Of a stretch of 64,000 bases of DNA, positions 26,308 through 41,312 are shown one piece after another; positions within the stretch are counted from its first letter, which is position 1; the number at the start of each line of letters is the position of its first letter. The notes under the pieces are model-generated. The model did not search any database and was not told where the DNA came from. It was given only the letters and a program-made list of their open reading frames with translations. The position numbers and the translations under genes are program-made. The stretch is from Sorex araneus (taxonomy: Eukaryota; Chordata; Mammalia; Eulipotyphla; Soricidae), in NCBI RefSeq assembly GCF_027595985.1, contig NC_073303.1, positions 26,340,565 to 26,404,564 on the forward strand, given 5' to 3'.

Positions 26308-28692
26308 GGAGAGGTAAGAAAACGCAAAGGGCTAAAGCGCATGCCCAGCTCACTCTCCCATACTTCATGGCCTCTCTAGGACCATCAGCCCTAGTGACCC
26401 CCTAGTGACCTACTGGGGAAAGTCCCCACCCCACCAGCCGAAATAAGGATTCCTGGATCTTGTGTGTCAGCATTAGCCACCATCAGCCTGCTGGTTCTAC
26501 AGCCCGTCCAACAATAATCGCACTGTCTGAGGTGCCCCCTCCAGCCCAAGGGGACACTCGCCTTTTCAACCCTAGCCCCAGCCCACCCCATCTGATACTT
26601 GGGATCAAGGAAGGTCATTACCAAGCAAATTGGATGCGTCTTCAACTTCGTCCACTGGATCTGCAAGAGGAAAGGCAGCAGGGTCAGGGCTATGGGAGCT
26701 GGACAGCCAGAGAGACAGCACAGCGGGAGGGCATTGGCCTGGCACACGGCTGACCTGCGCTCAATCCCCAGCACCCCATGTGGTCCCCCGAGCCCCACCA
26801 GCAGTGACCCTGAGTGCAGAGGCAAGAGTGAGCCCTAGGCACCCCTGGGTGTGGCCCCCAAGCCACATACAACACCAAAAGGCAGGACGGAGGCCCGAGG
26901 AGAGCAGCGGCACCTCAGGCCCTTCTCACCCGGATGGAAGCCCTGTTGCAGAAGACGCGAGTGATGGCCAGCCAGGTGGGCAGCTCCAGGACATTCTGTA
27001 GAACCTCTTCATCCAGCTCCAGGTTGGTCAGCTGACCCTCCCCTTTCAGAGTACTTAAATTGATCTTATCCGGAGAAAGATTCTTAGTGAACCTGAAAGG
27101 AGTGATGATAAGAAGCTGTTTAATTCCCTGGGAATCTGCTAAATAGCATATTATAGCCAATAATCCCACTTCAGAGTTGGGAGGAAGGAGAAGGTTAAAA
27201 ACAATGTTCCCGGGGCTGGAGCGACAGCACAGCGGGGAGGGCGTTTGCCTTGCAAGCAGCAAACCCGGGTTCAATTCCCAGCATCCCATATGGTCCTCCG
27301 AGCACTGCCAGGAGTAATTCCTGAGTGCAGAGCCAGGAGTAACCCCCGTGCATTGCTGGGTGTGACCCAAAAAGCAAACAAAAAAGTCCCTAGGCCATGT
27401 CAAGTGTCAGGTGAGATCTATCATTCTACTCAGAACTGTGTCACTTTCAACCCCAAAACCTCCCTGTGGCCTGGGGATAGCTCAGGGCTAGAGGGACTGC
27501 CATGCAAGCAAGATTGTGAATTTCACCCCCGCACACCACCTCCCCATGCCCAAGTGTTCTCTTGCAGGCTCTGCTGTTTTGGAAGCCCTGACCACAAGAC
27601 AAGTGTACAATCTCTGACACAACACAGCTAAGAAGCTGGAGAACTGCAACCAAGGGTTGAATCAGTTAGGGGCCAGAGAGATAGTACAATGGGCAGGGCG
27701 CTTGCCTGGCATGCACGGCCAACCTGAGTTTGATCCCCGGCATCCCATATGGTCCCCTGAGCCCCACCAGGAGTGATTCCTGAGTACTGCCAGGAGTAAC
27801 CCCTGAACGTTGATGGGCGGGACCCAAAAACCCAAATTAATTAATCTACACAATGTTCCTTAAAGAACAAAGAGCCTACAATGGGGACTCTGGGGAAACG
27901 GCCACAGAGTTAGACGTGAGCTCAAAGCCTGACTCTCATGTATGCCGAGACTTCAGCAAAATGTTCAACCAACCTCACAGGGTTGTTTAGATTTTAAAAA
28001 CTGGCATTTATTAAATGCTCAATAAATAAATGTTAACTTTTTAAAAAAAATTCTATAAGCCTTTTGAAAAGGCTTATCTTTTTATTTCATTTGTTTTGTT
28101 TTGGGGCCACACATGGCTGTGGTCAGATTTTCCTTCTAGCTCTGTGCTCAGGAATCACTCCTGATGGCGCTTGGGGGACCCTATGTGGTATGAAAAGTGG
28201 GCTGACCAGGAGGTGGGCAGGAAAGGGCCGTGGCAATGGAACTCCTGGAAAGTAATGAGACTAAGAGGCTTGGGGCCGCAGTACTCCCACTTTGCAGACA
28301 GAGGAACTAAGGCCTGATAAGGCTGCGCCAACAGACTCAAAAAAGGCTGTAACTCCATACCCCCCCCCCACAGGAACAAAGGCCAAGAAAAGGAACTTCA
28401 AGGAGACCACTGACCACTTGGCAACCACCTTAGCGACGAACTCTTAGCTAGAAGCCCCAGATGAGGAAGCTTGGGAAGAACCCTAGGAAAGCCACCTTGA
28501 ACTAAGGAAGGCACACACATGCTACGTGAGCTCATTTGCTGCTTGTGACCACATGGCCAAACACACGTGGTGCCCCAGCACATGTGGTTCCCGAGCACGT
28601 GTGATGCTCATATCTCCCCTCTTGAGATGTGTCCTGGGGCTCTCTCCCTCTTTAAAGAAGCCCGTGTTGTCTCTCTTGAGCGCATTATTCTG

Positions 28693-28734
<42 letters not shown>

Positions 28735-31700
28735 CCTCCCTCCTCCCCTTCCTCAAAACCTCCAAATAAAATCTGTTTTCACTTCACTGCTACACTACTC
28801 CTGAAATACTCCTCTATGAGACAGGACAAAGACCTGGAAGCCCGGGTAAGGCCAAGGACTGGCTTTCCTGTCCTGCAAAGAACAATTCCTGGCTCAATCT
28901 GAGTCCCTGGCTCCCCAAGAAACTGGGTGGTGGGAATTAACTCCATGCCAAGAAGGTCAAATGCAAGTAGACATCAGGTGTGGCTGGACGGTCACCAATT
29001 GGGCCTGGCAGGATTTAAGGCCCAGGCCATGCAGGGGCTCACTGCAGACCTTATCAGTCCTTCACTAAAGCAGCTCGGCCAGTCCCAGGTGGCGGAGGCA
29101 GAGCTGAAGAAAGTGGCATCTCTCTTCTCTCTGCCTCACATGAGCCACCTGTGGGGGTCCACCTGGGTTTAATCTCCATCTCTCCATTTTTTCCAGATGC
29201 CACTAAGCATGGAACTGGACACACAACTAAAAATAATCATTTGTCTTTTTACCCTACAGATTGGGCCAGATGTACTGCGAAAACGTCACTTACACATAAA
29301 ATGTGTGTGTGTGTGTGTGAGTGCGTGTGTGTGTGTATAGGATATATATATCCTATACTGGAGGGGAACCTCACTCTCTGTCCTGCAGAACCAAACTCCT
29401 AACAACAATGACACCATTCACAGGGCACTGATTTAGGGAACTTTAAGTCACCTCAACCGGAGCAAGAATACAGTGGGGAGGGCATTTGACTGGTGTGTAG
29501 GTGACCCGGGTTTGATCCCCAACATTCCGTAAAGCACTGCCAGGAGTCCTGAGTGCAGAGCTAGGAGCAGGCCCCAAGACCACTAAGTGTGCCCTGCCCT
29601 TTGCTGCTGCAGTGACTGGGGCTTGCCTGTGCTGGCTGGATGTCCATGGGGATGCAGGGTCACGCTCGTGCTCACTGGAGGTCCCAGGCCATCTTTGTAC
29701 ACACATTTGCAGTGGTATATGCATATATTCTGCACAGTGCCAGGAGCCCCAGACAGAAGAGCCACCAAGACAGTGCTCCGTGCACATGGGCGGCTCTGGG
29801 AATCAAGCTCATGACTTCACACTCTGTTAGCCACAGAGCCAGCCCCCAAGCCCCACTATCCGTTTCATTTTTTGTTTGTTCGCTCCTGTTCCGGTCCTTT
29901 GAGCCACTTCCCCATTTCAAAGAGGAATCGCACGAGGTTCAGTGGTGAAACAACCTGTCCCAGGTGACCGCGCAGGGACAGGCAGCGTCTGAAGTCAGCT
30001 TGGTGCATTAGATGGTCTTACTTCTGCTAATGTAGTCACTTAATACAGTCTTTTAATATTACATCGCTCCAAAATGTAAGTTTTAGAGCAATGTAATATT
30101 TTGGTACAGAATACATTTCTTTTTTTTTTTTTGCTTTTTGGGTCACACCCAGCGATGCTCAGGGGTTACTCCTGGCTCTGCACTCAGGAATTGCCCCTGA
30201 CGGTGCTTGGGGGACCATATGGGATGCCGGGGATCGAACCCGGGTCGGCCACATGCAAGGCAAACGCCCTACCCACTGTGCTATCGCTCCGGCCCCCAGA
30301 ATACATTTCTAAGCTGTCTCTGAAATGGTTGAAGGATGGTACATCAGGGAGGGCATTTGCCTTGCAAGCAACCAACACAGGTTCGATCCCCAGCACCCCA
30401 TAGGATCCCCTGAGGACTGCCAGGAGTGATCCTGAGTGCACAGCCAGGAGTAAACCCTGATCGGAACCGGGTATGGTTAAAAATAAATAAAAAGAAAGGG
30501 CTGATGGCCATTCTTTTCCTCTGCACAGCCTACCATGGACTGCCTCTCTATGGAAGAGACCATCTAAATATTGAGGGTGACGGTACGGGTGCAACTCCAA
30601 CAACAACCTTCCTACACTTAACCAACCCAATCGGATGAGCAAAATCTCCTAGGTTTGCCCCGCAATAATATCTCATCTGTGGGGGCTGGAGAGATAGCAC
30701 AGCAGGTAGGGCGTTTGCCTTGCATGCGGCTGACCCGGGTTCGATTCCCAGCATCCCATATGGTCCCCTGAGCACCGCCAGGGGTAATTCCTGAGTGCAG
30801 AGCCAGGAGTGGCCCCTGTGCATTGCCAGGTGTGACCCAGAAAAGCCAAAAAATAATAATAACAATAATAATATCTCATCTGTGCCTGATGCTGACAAGA
30901 GATGACCAACTCGCTGATGCCACCAGCACCAGCGCAGAGGTGGGAAACCAGAGCACCCAGGAGCAGTCCAGGTGCTGACAGACAGGTCACCTGGCTGCAG
31001 GAACACAGGGCTGCTCTCTTGAAACAATAACCACAGAACACACTTGCTTTTTCATTTATCAATTCGCTTTTTCTTTTTCTTTCTTTTTTTCTGCTTTCGG
31101 GTCACACCTGGAGATTCTCAGGGGTTACTCCAGACTCTTCACTAAGGGATCACTCCCGGCAGTGCTTGGGGGAACCATATGGGATGCTGGGGATAGAACC
31201 CAGGTCGGCAACTTGCAAGGCAAATATCCTACCTGCTATACTATCACTCCAGCCCTCAATTCCTCAAGCAATGTTCAGGGATTCCTCTTAGCAGGGCTCC
31301 AAGGACGACATGCCATGCTGGGAATTGAACCCGAGCAGGCTGTGTGCAAGGCAAGTGACCCTTCCGGCCCTCAACTCACGTTCAAAATCAACAGCACACA
31401 TAGCTCATTTTTCTCACACATATACATCAGAATTGAGGGTGAGGAGCTAGTACAGCAATTAGGGTGCAAGCACACACCCAGCCTGGTTTGATTCCCAGCA
31501 CTCCCTGCTCTCCCCCAGTGCAGCCCTGAAGGGCCCTGGCAACGCTGGGGTGGTCCGGGGGTCCCTGACACTGTAGGGCCCAGGCAGCATCACAGGCCCT
31601 TGTGTTGAGCCACCAGCCTGGACAGCCCTGGACCTCCCGAGGACCACTGGCGAGGCAAAAAAAAAAAAAAAAGTATACAAATCCAACTGATAAACTCATT

Positions 31701-34700
31701 TTCCAGCATGTTACAGTAACGATGAAGACTAGGTTAGGGGTGACCCACTGGGACAGGCACCTTGCCGAGATTTTCAGATGGATGCTTGCTCGGCCGAGGA
31801 AACCCTGGGCTCGGACTGGGCTAAAACCAGCCTACAGTTCCTGGCGCCAACTCCTTCCAGCACGCGTGTTGCTAACTGAGGATGTGGTCACCAAGCCCAG
31901 GGGCGGCTGAGACGGTAATAGAGGCTTGCCATTTATTCCTCTCCCTGTCTGTGGGGAAACATTTACTGGCCATCTGTTACTGTCACCAGAGCACAGAAGC
32001 TAGGATGAAACCAAGCTGGAAAAACAGATTTGGATAGGGTTTCATTTCTGCCTGAGGACTGCAATCTGTCAAAGTGACGACAGGAAAAGGCCCTCAGACA
32101 TCTTCCTGAAGACAGAGCTCAGGTTTGGGAAGTGAGGACTCAAGATTCTCAGATTCACAGAATTATTGCACTAGGAAAAAGAAAAATCTTTAAAAAATTT
32201 TTAAAAAGGTGGACCGGGGCTGGAGCAATAGCACAGCGGGTAGAGTGTTTGCCTTGCACGCGGCCAACCCGGGTTCAATTCCCAACATCCCATATGGTCC
32301 CCCAAGCATCACTAAGAGTAATTCCTGAGTGCAGAGCCGGAAGTAACCCCTGAGCATCGCAGGGTGTGACCCAAAAAGAAAAAAATTTAAAAGGGCCAGA
32401 ACAATAGTACAGCCTTGCACACAACCAATCTGGATCAGATCCCTGGCACCCCATATGGCCCAACGAGCACCACCAGGAGTAATCCCTGAACACAGAGCCA
32501 GCAGTCGGCCCTGACCACTGCTGGGTATGGCCCAAGACAAAAAACCAAAAAAAAATATTTAATGAGGCTAGAGAAAGAGTACCAGGGTTTAGCCACTTAC
32601 TTATTTGATCCCCAGCAGTGGGGACAGTCCCCTGGGAAACACAACACAGTCAGTCACAACCACGGAGGTGCCCAAAGTGCTGCGCACAGGCTGCATGCGG
32701 GGGCCCCAGGATCAATCTCCAGCACCACTCAGTCGCCCCAGCACCACTGGGCATAACCCCCAACCTAAGCACCACACTGAGAGTAACCCTGATCCTCAGG
32801 TTTACACCTGACAGCTTACATCAGGTTGTAAGTTTACAACCTAACAGGAAAAAAAAAATTAAGGTGACCAGAAAGGCAGTACAAGGTGTTAAGGCACCTC
32901 TCTTGCAGCCCAGTGACCCTCGGTCAAATCCCAGTACCATATACATCCCCAAGCAGAGCCAGAAATAGCCCCTAAGCACTACCCGGGGTGGCCCAAGCCC
33001 TAAAACACCACCTCCCCCTCCCACCCCCAGCCAAATAATTTAATCCAAAGTTTTACATTGCTAGTGGCCAGGAAGCTAAATGGTTTGTCCAGGAGCCACA
33101 GCTGCCCAGTGGTAAAGCCAGGACTAAACATACAACAGAAATGGGGCTAGTCCAGGATTCAACGATCTCTCCCACTCCCCTGCACCTGTAATCAACAAAC
33201 TGCAAGTGGCAGTCAAAAGGCCCTTAGAAACTCTGCTTCTCTCCCTTTTTCACCATGCAGCCAGGTCTTGGCGTCTAGGCCTCTTCCCTAAATTCATATG
33301 AAGGTACAGCTCTTCATTTTTAATAAGGGAGGTTGTGTCCCAATCAACCAACTGAACTATCATAAACTGAAGGTATGGTTACATAGTAAAAATTTCACTG
33401 AGACCAGTGCCTTGCTGCCACGTCACATCACCAAATCACTGTACTGCAGTTTGGACAGCAGGACCGAAGGACGGCACAGCGGGTGGGTTGTTTGCCTGGC
33501 ACATGGCTGGCTCAGGTTCAATCCCTGGCACCCATATGCTCCCTGGAGCTCCACTACAAGTGATCCCTGAGCACAAAGCCAGGAGCAAACCCTGAGCACA
33601 GCCAGGTGTGGTCAAAAAACATCAAAACAAACCAAAAACCAGAACAAGAGTAGCTTTCACACCAATGTCAGTTAAAATACCATAAACCAACCCATAACAA
33701 ATTTGAGACCTTCTGCATTTTCTCTGCCTCGCTACTCAATAAAAATGAACTAGATGGGTCAAATGGCAACTTCTTTTCACTTCCTGAGGAACAGTCAGAC
33801 TGTTTTTCCAAAGTGGCTGCACTATTTTACGTGACTACCAACAGTGCTTGATCCAACTTCTTTTTTTCTGTTTGGTTGTTGGTTTGGAGACATCACCTAG
33901 CACAGTTACTTACTCCTAGCTTTAGGCTCAGGGATCACCCCTGGTGGGGCTCTGAGGATCAAACCCAGATGACATGTGGTGCCCCGCTTTAACCCCCGTG
34001 CTCTCTCTCCAGCCAGTGTCTTATTTTCCTCCTTTCCGTCTGAGACTCCATTTACACAGAGACGAACGCTGTCCCATCGTTACTAAGGTTGTTCTTTGTT
34101 TTTCAACATTTTGTTCTTTGGAGTAAATAATTTTTCCTTTTTCTTCTCTCTTTTTTTTTCCCCATTTCTGGGCCACACCTAGTGGTGCTCTGGACTTACT
34201 CCTGGCTCCACAGTCATTCCTGGGAGGTCTCAGGGGCAATAAGGGGTGCCGGAGATGAAAGCCGTTAGGCAAGCACCCTACCCTCTGTACTATCTCTCCA
34301 ACCCCCCAAACAGACCATTTCTAGTGCACTATCTTGCTTTTTTGTTGTTGTTGTTGTTTTATTTGTTTGTTTGTTTGTTTGTTTGTTTGTTTGGGGGCCA
34401 CACCTGGTAATGCTCAGGGCTTACTCTCAGCTCAGTGCTCAAAGCTCACTCCTGTAGGGGGCTTAGAGGATCATCATATGCACTGCCAAGGACTGAACTA
34501 GGTCAGCTGCATGCAAGGCAAGCACCTTACCTTACCCACAGTACTATCTCTCCAGCCCCTAATACACTATTTTGAAGTTCAATAACTCCATCTTTAGTCA
34601 TTTCAAATTTTTTTCCTTCATTGTTGTGGGCTGGGAAGAAAATAGAGAAATAGCTTTTACCCAATTATCTCCCCAGCCCGTGTCTTACTGTCCCAGAGTT

Positions 34701-37700
34701 TAATGACCAGAACAGGGCAGAAGACTGAACTAGGCTCAATACTTGGGATTAGTCCAATTTTGTTTTGGGGCCACCCCCAGCGATGCTCAGTGGTTAAATC
34801 CTATCTCTGCACTAAGAAATTACTCCTGGTGGTACTTAAGAGACGATATGGGATATCAGGGATCGAACCCAGGTTGGCTTCATTCAAGGAAAGTGTTTTA
34901 CACGACCTCTCCAGCCTCTGCTATTAATAAGTCACATTTCTCCCTGTACATCCATGAATGTTTATTATCGCATACAGGACACTAAAGAAGTTTCACTCTT
35001 AAAAAGTGAATTCTGTTCTACTGGGCAATTAACTTGCCCGGGTTCAGCCTCCAAACTCTCTCTTCCCTACAGCAGACAGCAACTGCACCCCAGCTCAGCC
35101 CTTTCAACCTTCTAATGTCCTGCCCCAAGGGTGCCAAGGATTTAGAGAGAATTTAAGACCCCATGGGCTCCCTCTTCTGTTTCTTCCTTCTGTCTAAAAC
35201 CAGTCCTTTGTCCTCCCCCTTTCTCTTCCATCCTCTCACTCTACCCGCCAACATCTCGGGCTGGAAGTGCTTGGTTCCGGTCACGACTAGCCATGCAAAC
35301 TGGGGGATATCATCATGCAAAAAATCTCCGCTGAATCTCCTTCTCGGTGCCATTCCCATCTTTCAAATTCCCTTTCAAGTCCCTAGACAGTTTCTGTCTC
35401 ATTTGGTCAACAGTGTCTTCAAGTGTTTGTTTCTTCCATATCGGTCAGAGTATGTAAGGAGGGCTGTGGAGGGCTCGCTCAATGTTTATTAGGAGTGGAA
35501 CACTTTCTTACTAAACCTACGTGGTAGCATGTCTTCCCAAGGGGCAACCATGATATAAGTTACCAAAAATACAGATGACCAGATGCCCACAGACGCGCAC
35601 ACTCAGAGCAGTACAGTAGATGGTACTTTATAGAGGCCACTGCTGAAGCACTTACTGAAAAAAAAAAAAACCTAAAACTATATATATATATATGTGTATA
35701 TATATATACATATATAATACAGAAGCAGGTTTCCACTAAATAAAAGTAATGACATAAATAGGTGTATATGAAATATAATTAGTTTGGGGCTGGAGAGATA
35801 GTTTAACAGATAAGGCACTTGTCTTGCACACGGCCTACACGGGTTTAATTCCTGGCACCCCATATGGTTCCTAAAGTCCTAACAGGAGTATCCCCTAAGT
35901 ACAGAGCCAGAAGTAAGCCCTGAGCTCTGTGTGGCCCAAAAGCCATAGTAGTAGTAGTAATAAGAAAAAGATAATTATTTTATACACACCCATCTAAAAC
36001 TTAGTTTTATTTTCTATGAGAAATACATGTTGGACATTATACACTACAAACATTTGCTTTGCTTTCTTTTATTTTGGGGCCGCACCTGGCAGTGCTCAGC
36101 ACCTACTTCTGCACCTGCACTCAGAGATCGTTTCTGGCAGGCCTCGGGGGACTGCACACCGGATCAAACCCGTATCAGCTACATGCGAGGCAAACTCCCT
36201 ACCAGCTGTTCTATTGCTCCAACCTCTAAACTTAAATATTTTAGTATTTTTGAGTGAGTTGCCAACTCCCCAACAATCTACCGACACCTCTTTATGAAGG
36301 TTCTGGAATGTATTCAATAAAATCCCTACTACTGGCAGGTGTGACCGCTCAAAGGGACAGATCACACTTTGCAAGACTGGGTTTGATTCCCAGACCACAG
36401 GGTTCCCCAGAACCGCCAAGAGCAACCTGCAAGCCCTGAGTCAAGAGTGGCTCCTGAGGCCAGGGGGCAAGGCATTTACCTTCCACATGCACGGCTGACC
36501 TGGGTTTGATCTCCGGAATTCCCTGTGGGTCCCCCTGAGTACACAGCCAGGAGTAACCCCTGAGCACCGCCAGGTGTGGCCAAAAAACAAAGCAAAACAA
36601 ACAAAACCAGAGTGGCCCCTGAGTACCCCTAGTGTAGCTCAAAAACAAAATAAAAAACCAAAAGCCCTACTGATTTCTTTTACAGAAACTTCATAAATAA
36701 CCATGTAGGGGAGCCAGAGAGATATGGGGTATGGTGCTTGCCTTGCACACCATCAGGTTTGACCCCTCGAATCCCAAATGGTCCTCTGAGTTCCTCCAGA
36801 AGTGGTCCCTGCGCACAAATTTACCCAGAGCTGCAATAATAGCGTGCACGGTTCAGGACTCAAGGTTCCCACTCATCCTGTCACCCCACCCTGCCCCTAT
36901 GCTGAGGCAAGGCTAGGAAACATTCTAAAGACGTGCTCGAGGTTCGTTTGCTTTCCTTCATTCCTAACAAATGGTCCAAAGAGACCACTTAACTCTTCCC
37001 TTAAGCTTGGAATGTTGCTAACACCTGGCCTGTTTCTTGGAAGCCCTCCTTTGAGCCAGGAAGGAATCTCGTCATCTGCCTCACTGCAGAGTCCTGGATT
37101 CCTCATCTGAGTTGATATTTGTTTGCTTGTTGGTTTTCTGGAGGGACACACCCAGCAGTGCTCAGGGCTTACTCCTGGTAGGGCTCAGGGGATGTATGGA
37201 GTACCCGGGATGCAAGGCAAGTGCCCTCCCCACTGTGCTCTCACTCCAGTTCCCTGACTGACTTTCCCAGATGACTACCACTGGAACTCTAGCTACATTT
37301 CTTATCCAAAGTTACCCAACAATCCTTCCACTTTGCTCCACGCATTGCGAACGAACTGTAATTTGCCCGAGTCAGACAGGTTCTGTCAGGTTTAAGAGTG
37401 CCATCTGGAGGGGCCAGAGAGAAAGTACAGTTAAGGTTCTTAACCTTGCACAAGGCTGATCCTGGTTTGATCCCTGCAAGCGCCACCAGGAGTGCCCCCT
37501 GAGTGCATCTGGGTGTGACCCAAACGATGCTCCCTCCCTCCCCTCCCCACTGCCCCAAGTAATAATACTCTTGCCTCCTTCAATGCTGTTGTGTTTTACA
37601 TTGATGAGAAAAATAAAATTGGTTCAGGGAAAGGGCCAATACCAGGTGGAGTTTACACGCATGTGCCTGGATTTTTCTTGTGCTCCCGCCCACCCCCACC

Positions 37701-40700
37701 CCACACCCAACCACGAGCTCATGGGGTTCAGTGGTCTGTACTTTCAAGGCCTGAGTGATGCCCTGTGAAGGCCAGGAGCCACCTGGCTCCCTAGAGCTGC
37801 CAGAAAAGGCTTAGCCACCCGTGACCACAAACAGAACGTGGGCGGTACACTGAGTTAACAAATACAATTGATGAGCTAAGATTAGACATGGTCTCTATTT
37901 AGAAATTTGGGTCTTTATTTAGGAATTTGGTCATGTCTTTGTGACCAGAAATATGCTCTAAGAATATATCCTGTCTCACGCCAACTGCTCTATGGTAAAA
38001 TTGGTTTTCTTTTTTTGTTCATTCTCCTGGTGGTGGTGGTGGTGGTGATGATGCAGAACCACACCCAGGGGTGCTGGAGTTGGCACTCTTAATTCTTCGA
38101 ACCCAGGGTCCCATACATCACTTGCTCTACCACTGAGCCAGAGCCCCCACACTAAAGATCTGTTTAGAGGGGGAATAGGAGCTAGACTGAGCTGTGCTCA
38201 GGGCTTACTCCTGCTTCTGTGCTCAAGGGTCACTCCTGGCACTGCTCATAAAACCACAGGGGTGCCAGAGATCCAGTCAGGGTTAACCACATGCAAGGCA
38301 AGCACCCCACAGCCGAACACCCAACGCCCACAGCAAGCCTGACTCAAAGCAACCAAAGACCTTCCCTCTGGGCTCAGGGGAGGACTGAGGGGCCAGGTGG
38401 CCCTGAAGGGAGACCAGGAGGCCGCTGTCAGTGAGAAGACAGCCAGCCGGAAACTTCAGACCACTCTGTGAAGACACTTTCTCAAGCCAAGTACTCCTGG
38501 GCTGCGTGCCCTTCTTTCACACTGGCTTTATTGTTTATGGGCCACACCTGGCAGTGCTCAGGGCTTATTTTACTCCTGGCTTTGTGCTCAGGGATCACTC
38601 CTGGTGGGGCTCAGGGGGCCATATGGTGTGGGGATCGAAGCCAGATGGACCGCATGTAAGGTAAGTTCCCTGTCCACTTTAGTATCTCTCCAGCTCGCTC
38701 CTTTCACACTGGCTTTTAAAAAACAAAAACAAAAAACAGGCCAGAGCAACGGAACAGCAGATAAGGCATTTGCCTTGTAGGCAACCAACCTGGGTTCAAT
38801 TCCTGGTTATTCCACACGGTCCCCTGGGCACCAGGAGAGATTCCTGAGCACAGAGCAAGGAGTGAGTCCTAAGAATTTCTGGGCAACCCAAGAAAACAAA
38901 CAAAAAAACAGAATTGGGGGCTCAGGATGGGGGTTCTGTGGCAGAGAAAATGGTTTGGGTGTGTCAGGCCCTGGGTTCTAGCCCTGTCATTACAAAACAA
39001 GCAAACAAAGCAAATGCTACCCAGATGACCTCCAAAAAAAGAGGAAACTGAAAAGAAGAGCAGAAATACACTTTCTGCTCCGCTTGGGAAAGCACCAGAC
39101 AAAGAGGGCCAGAGGCAATGAACTTGAGTGAACTTCATTCATCCTTATCTGGTTTCTCTACATATTGGAACTCCTCAACCTTTCAAGTGACTCAGACCTA
39201 CCACAAACTGTCGCCCAGGCCTCTGCCAAACCACAAAACCTCATGCCACCATCTCAGAAAATCAAAATCTAACGAATTTCTAGAGTATCTGCAGATTCTG
39301 AAACTTTGAAAGTAAGAGTAACATAGGGGACTGACACAGTAGGACATATTCTAAATAAGAGCTGGTCTTTTTGAGGGGGGCAGAACTTTGGGCTTTGGGC
39401 CACACTTAGTATTCAGAGGCTACCCCCCAGTACTTGGGGGTCACTTTGTAAAGAGCTTGAAGGGTGGGGGTGGGGAGGAGGAAACACATAGTGCCAGGGA
39501 CTGATCCTAGCTGCTTGCTTACAGAGCATTCTGCTCCAGCCCTTATAGTTATCTCCCCAGCCCCAAAAGTTGGGTTGTGGTTTTTGGGTTTTTTTGTTTG
39601 TTTGTTTTTGTGAAGAAATTCCTGGTCCAAAATATAGTACTTTTCTCCTTGACTAAACTGAAATGATATATTTTAAAGAAGTAGGAATTCTGGTGAGAAA
39701 GTGGGAGGGAGCAGAACACATAGGCCTGGGGAGTCTAGGGGAGGCCAAGAGTAGGATCTGAGTCAAGGGGTGTGTTAAATGAGGATCCTCAGCAAGTGGG
39801 AGGGGCGGAGCGAGAGCACAGAGGATAGGGCATCTGCCTTGCTGACCTGAGTTCAATCCCGGTATCCCATAAGGCCCCCCAAGCATCACTAGGAGTAATT
39901 CCAGAGTACAGAGCAGAAGTTACCCCTGAGTACTGCTGGGTGTGGCCCCTCAAAAACCAAAACAAACCAAAAAAAGAAGGTGGAGAGGAAACACAAATGA
40001 GAGAGTGTATCAAGAGCAAATTCCGGCTGTTACAAAATTCGGTGCAAGTTACGGATTTTCAACTCTTAAAGTCTCGATTCCATGTGTGGCATTGCCAAGG
40101 ATATCAAGATTTTCTAAAATTATAATAAACACTTGGAAAAGTTCAAAACAATCTCCTGGTTGGAGTCCCCAAACAGCCACTGTAGCCTTAAAGTTGTGCA
40201 ATATTTTGTGTTTATAGGTAAAACAGGGATACTGATTCCAGGCTTATTAACCTAAATCAATCATTCACCTATGCAAACATCTAGCAACTATTCAAAAGAC
40301 AAAAGTTGCAGGGCTGGGAGGACAGTATTGCAGGTAAGGCACTTGCCATGCGTGTGGCTGACCCAGGTTCAATCCCTGACAACTTATATGGTCCCCTGAG
40401 CCCCACAAGGAATGATTCCTGAGTGCAGTATCAGGAGTAAGCCATGAGGCACAGCTAGGTGTGGCCGCAAAAAAAAAAAAATAAGATAAAGAAAAAGAAA
40501 GTCAAAAACAGGGCCAGAGAGAGCACTCAGTGAGCTGCAGCACAAGCTTAGCACACGAATGGTCCTGGTCCATTTCCACAACACGGGGGCCTCGAAATAC
40601 TAGTGGAAGCAAACCCCAGAGCAGGAAGCTGGGAGGAGACTCCGAGCACTGTCAAGTAGAACCCAAAACCAAAAGGCAAAGGGTGGCGGAGTTACGGTAC

Positions 40701-41281
40701 AGCAGTAGGGCGTTTGCCATGCATGTGGCCTACTCGACTTCAATCCCCGGCATCTCATATGGTCCCCTGAGCACCGCCAGGAGTAATTCCTGAATGCAGA
40801 GCCAGGGGTAGCTCCTGAGCATCACTGGGTGTGACCCAAAAAGAAAGAAAAAAAAAAAAGGCAAAAGGGACCGAGTACAACGTTTCTTTATGCAAGATTA
40901 CTCTGCACACTGCAAGACAAAGGCATCTCTATGGCCCACTCATTAAATACTGGTCCAAATTACTGGTTTAAACATCTTGATAGCCCTCATCATAACCAAG
41001 GATAGTCCACACTGACGGACGATGAGTTTAAAAGATCATGCCCCAGGAAGAAAAATTTGAATACTTCATCTCTCCTCCTTCACACAGTTCACTAACAACC
41101 CGGCCCCAGAACTCCATCTATGAGATGTATGCCACCCACTTGGCTTTTATGGGCAACGGTGGACACATTCCTTCCACCCAACTACATCCAAATTTCAAAC
41201 TTAGAAATTTCAAGAGTATATAACATTTTCATCAGTTAGAAACTTAAATACACTGACCTCTCACTATCAGTGTTCTAATTT

Positions 41282-41312
<31 letters not shown>

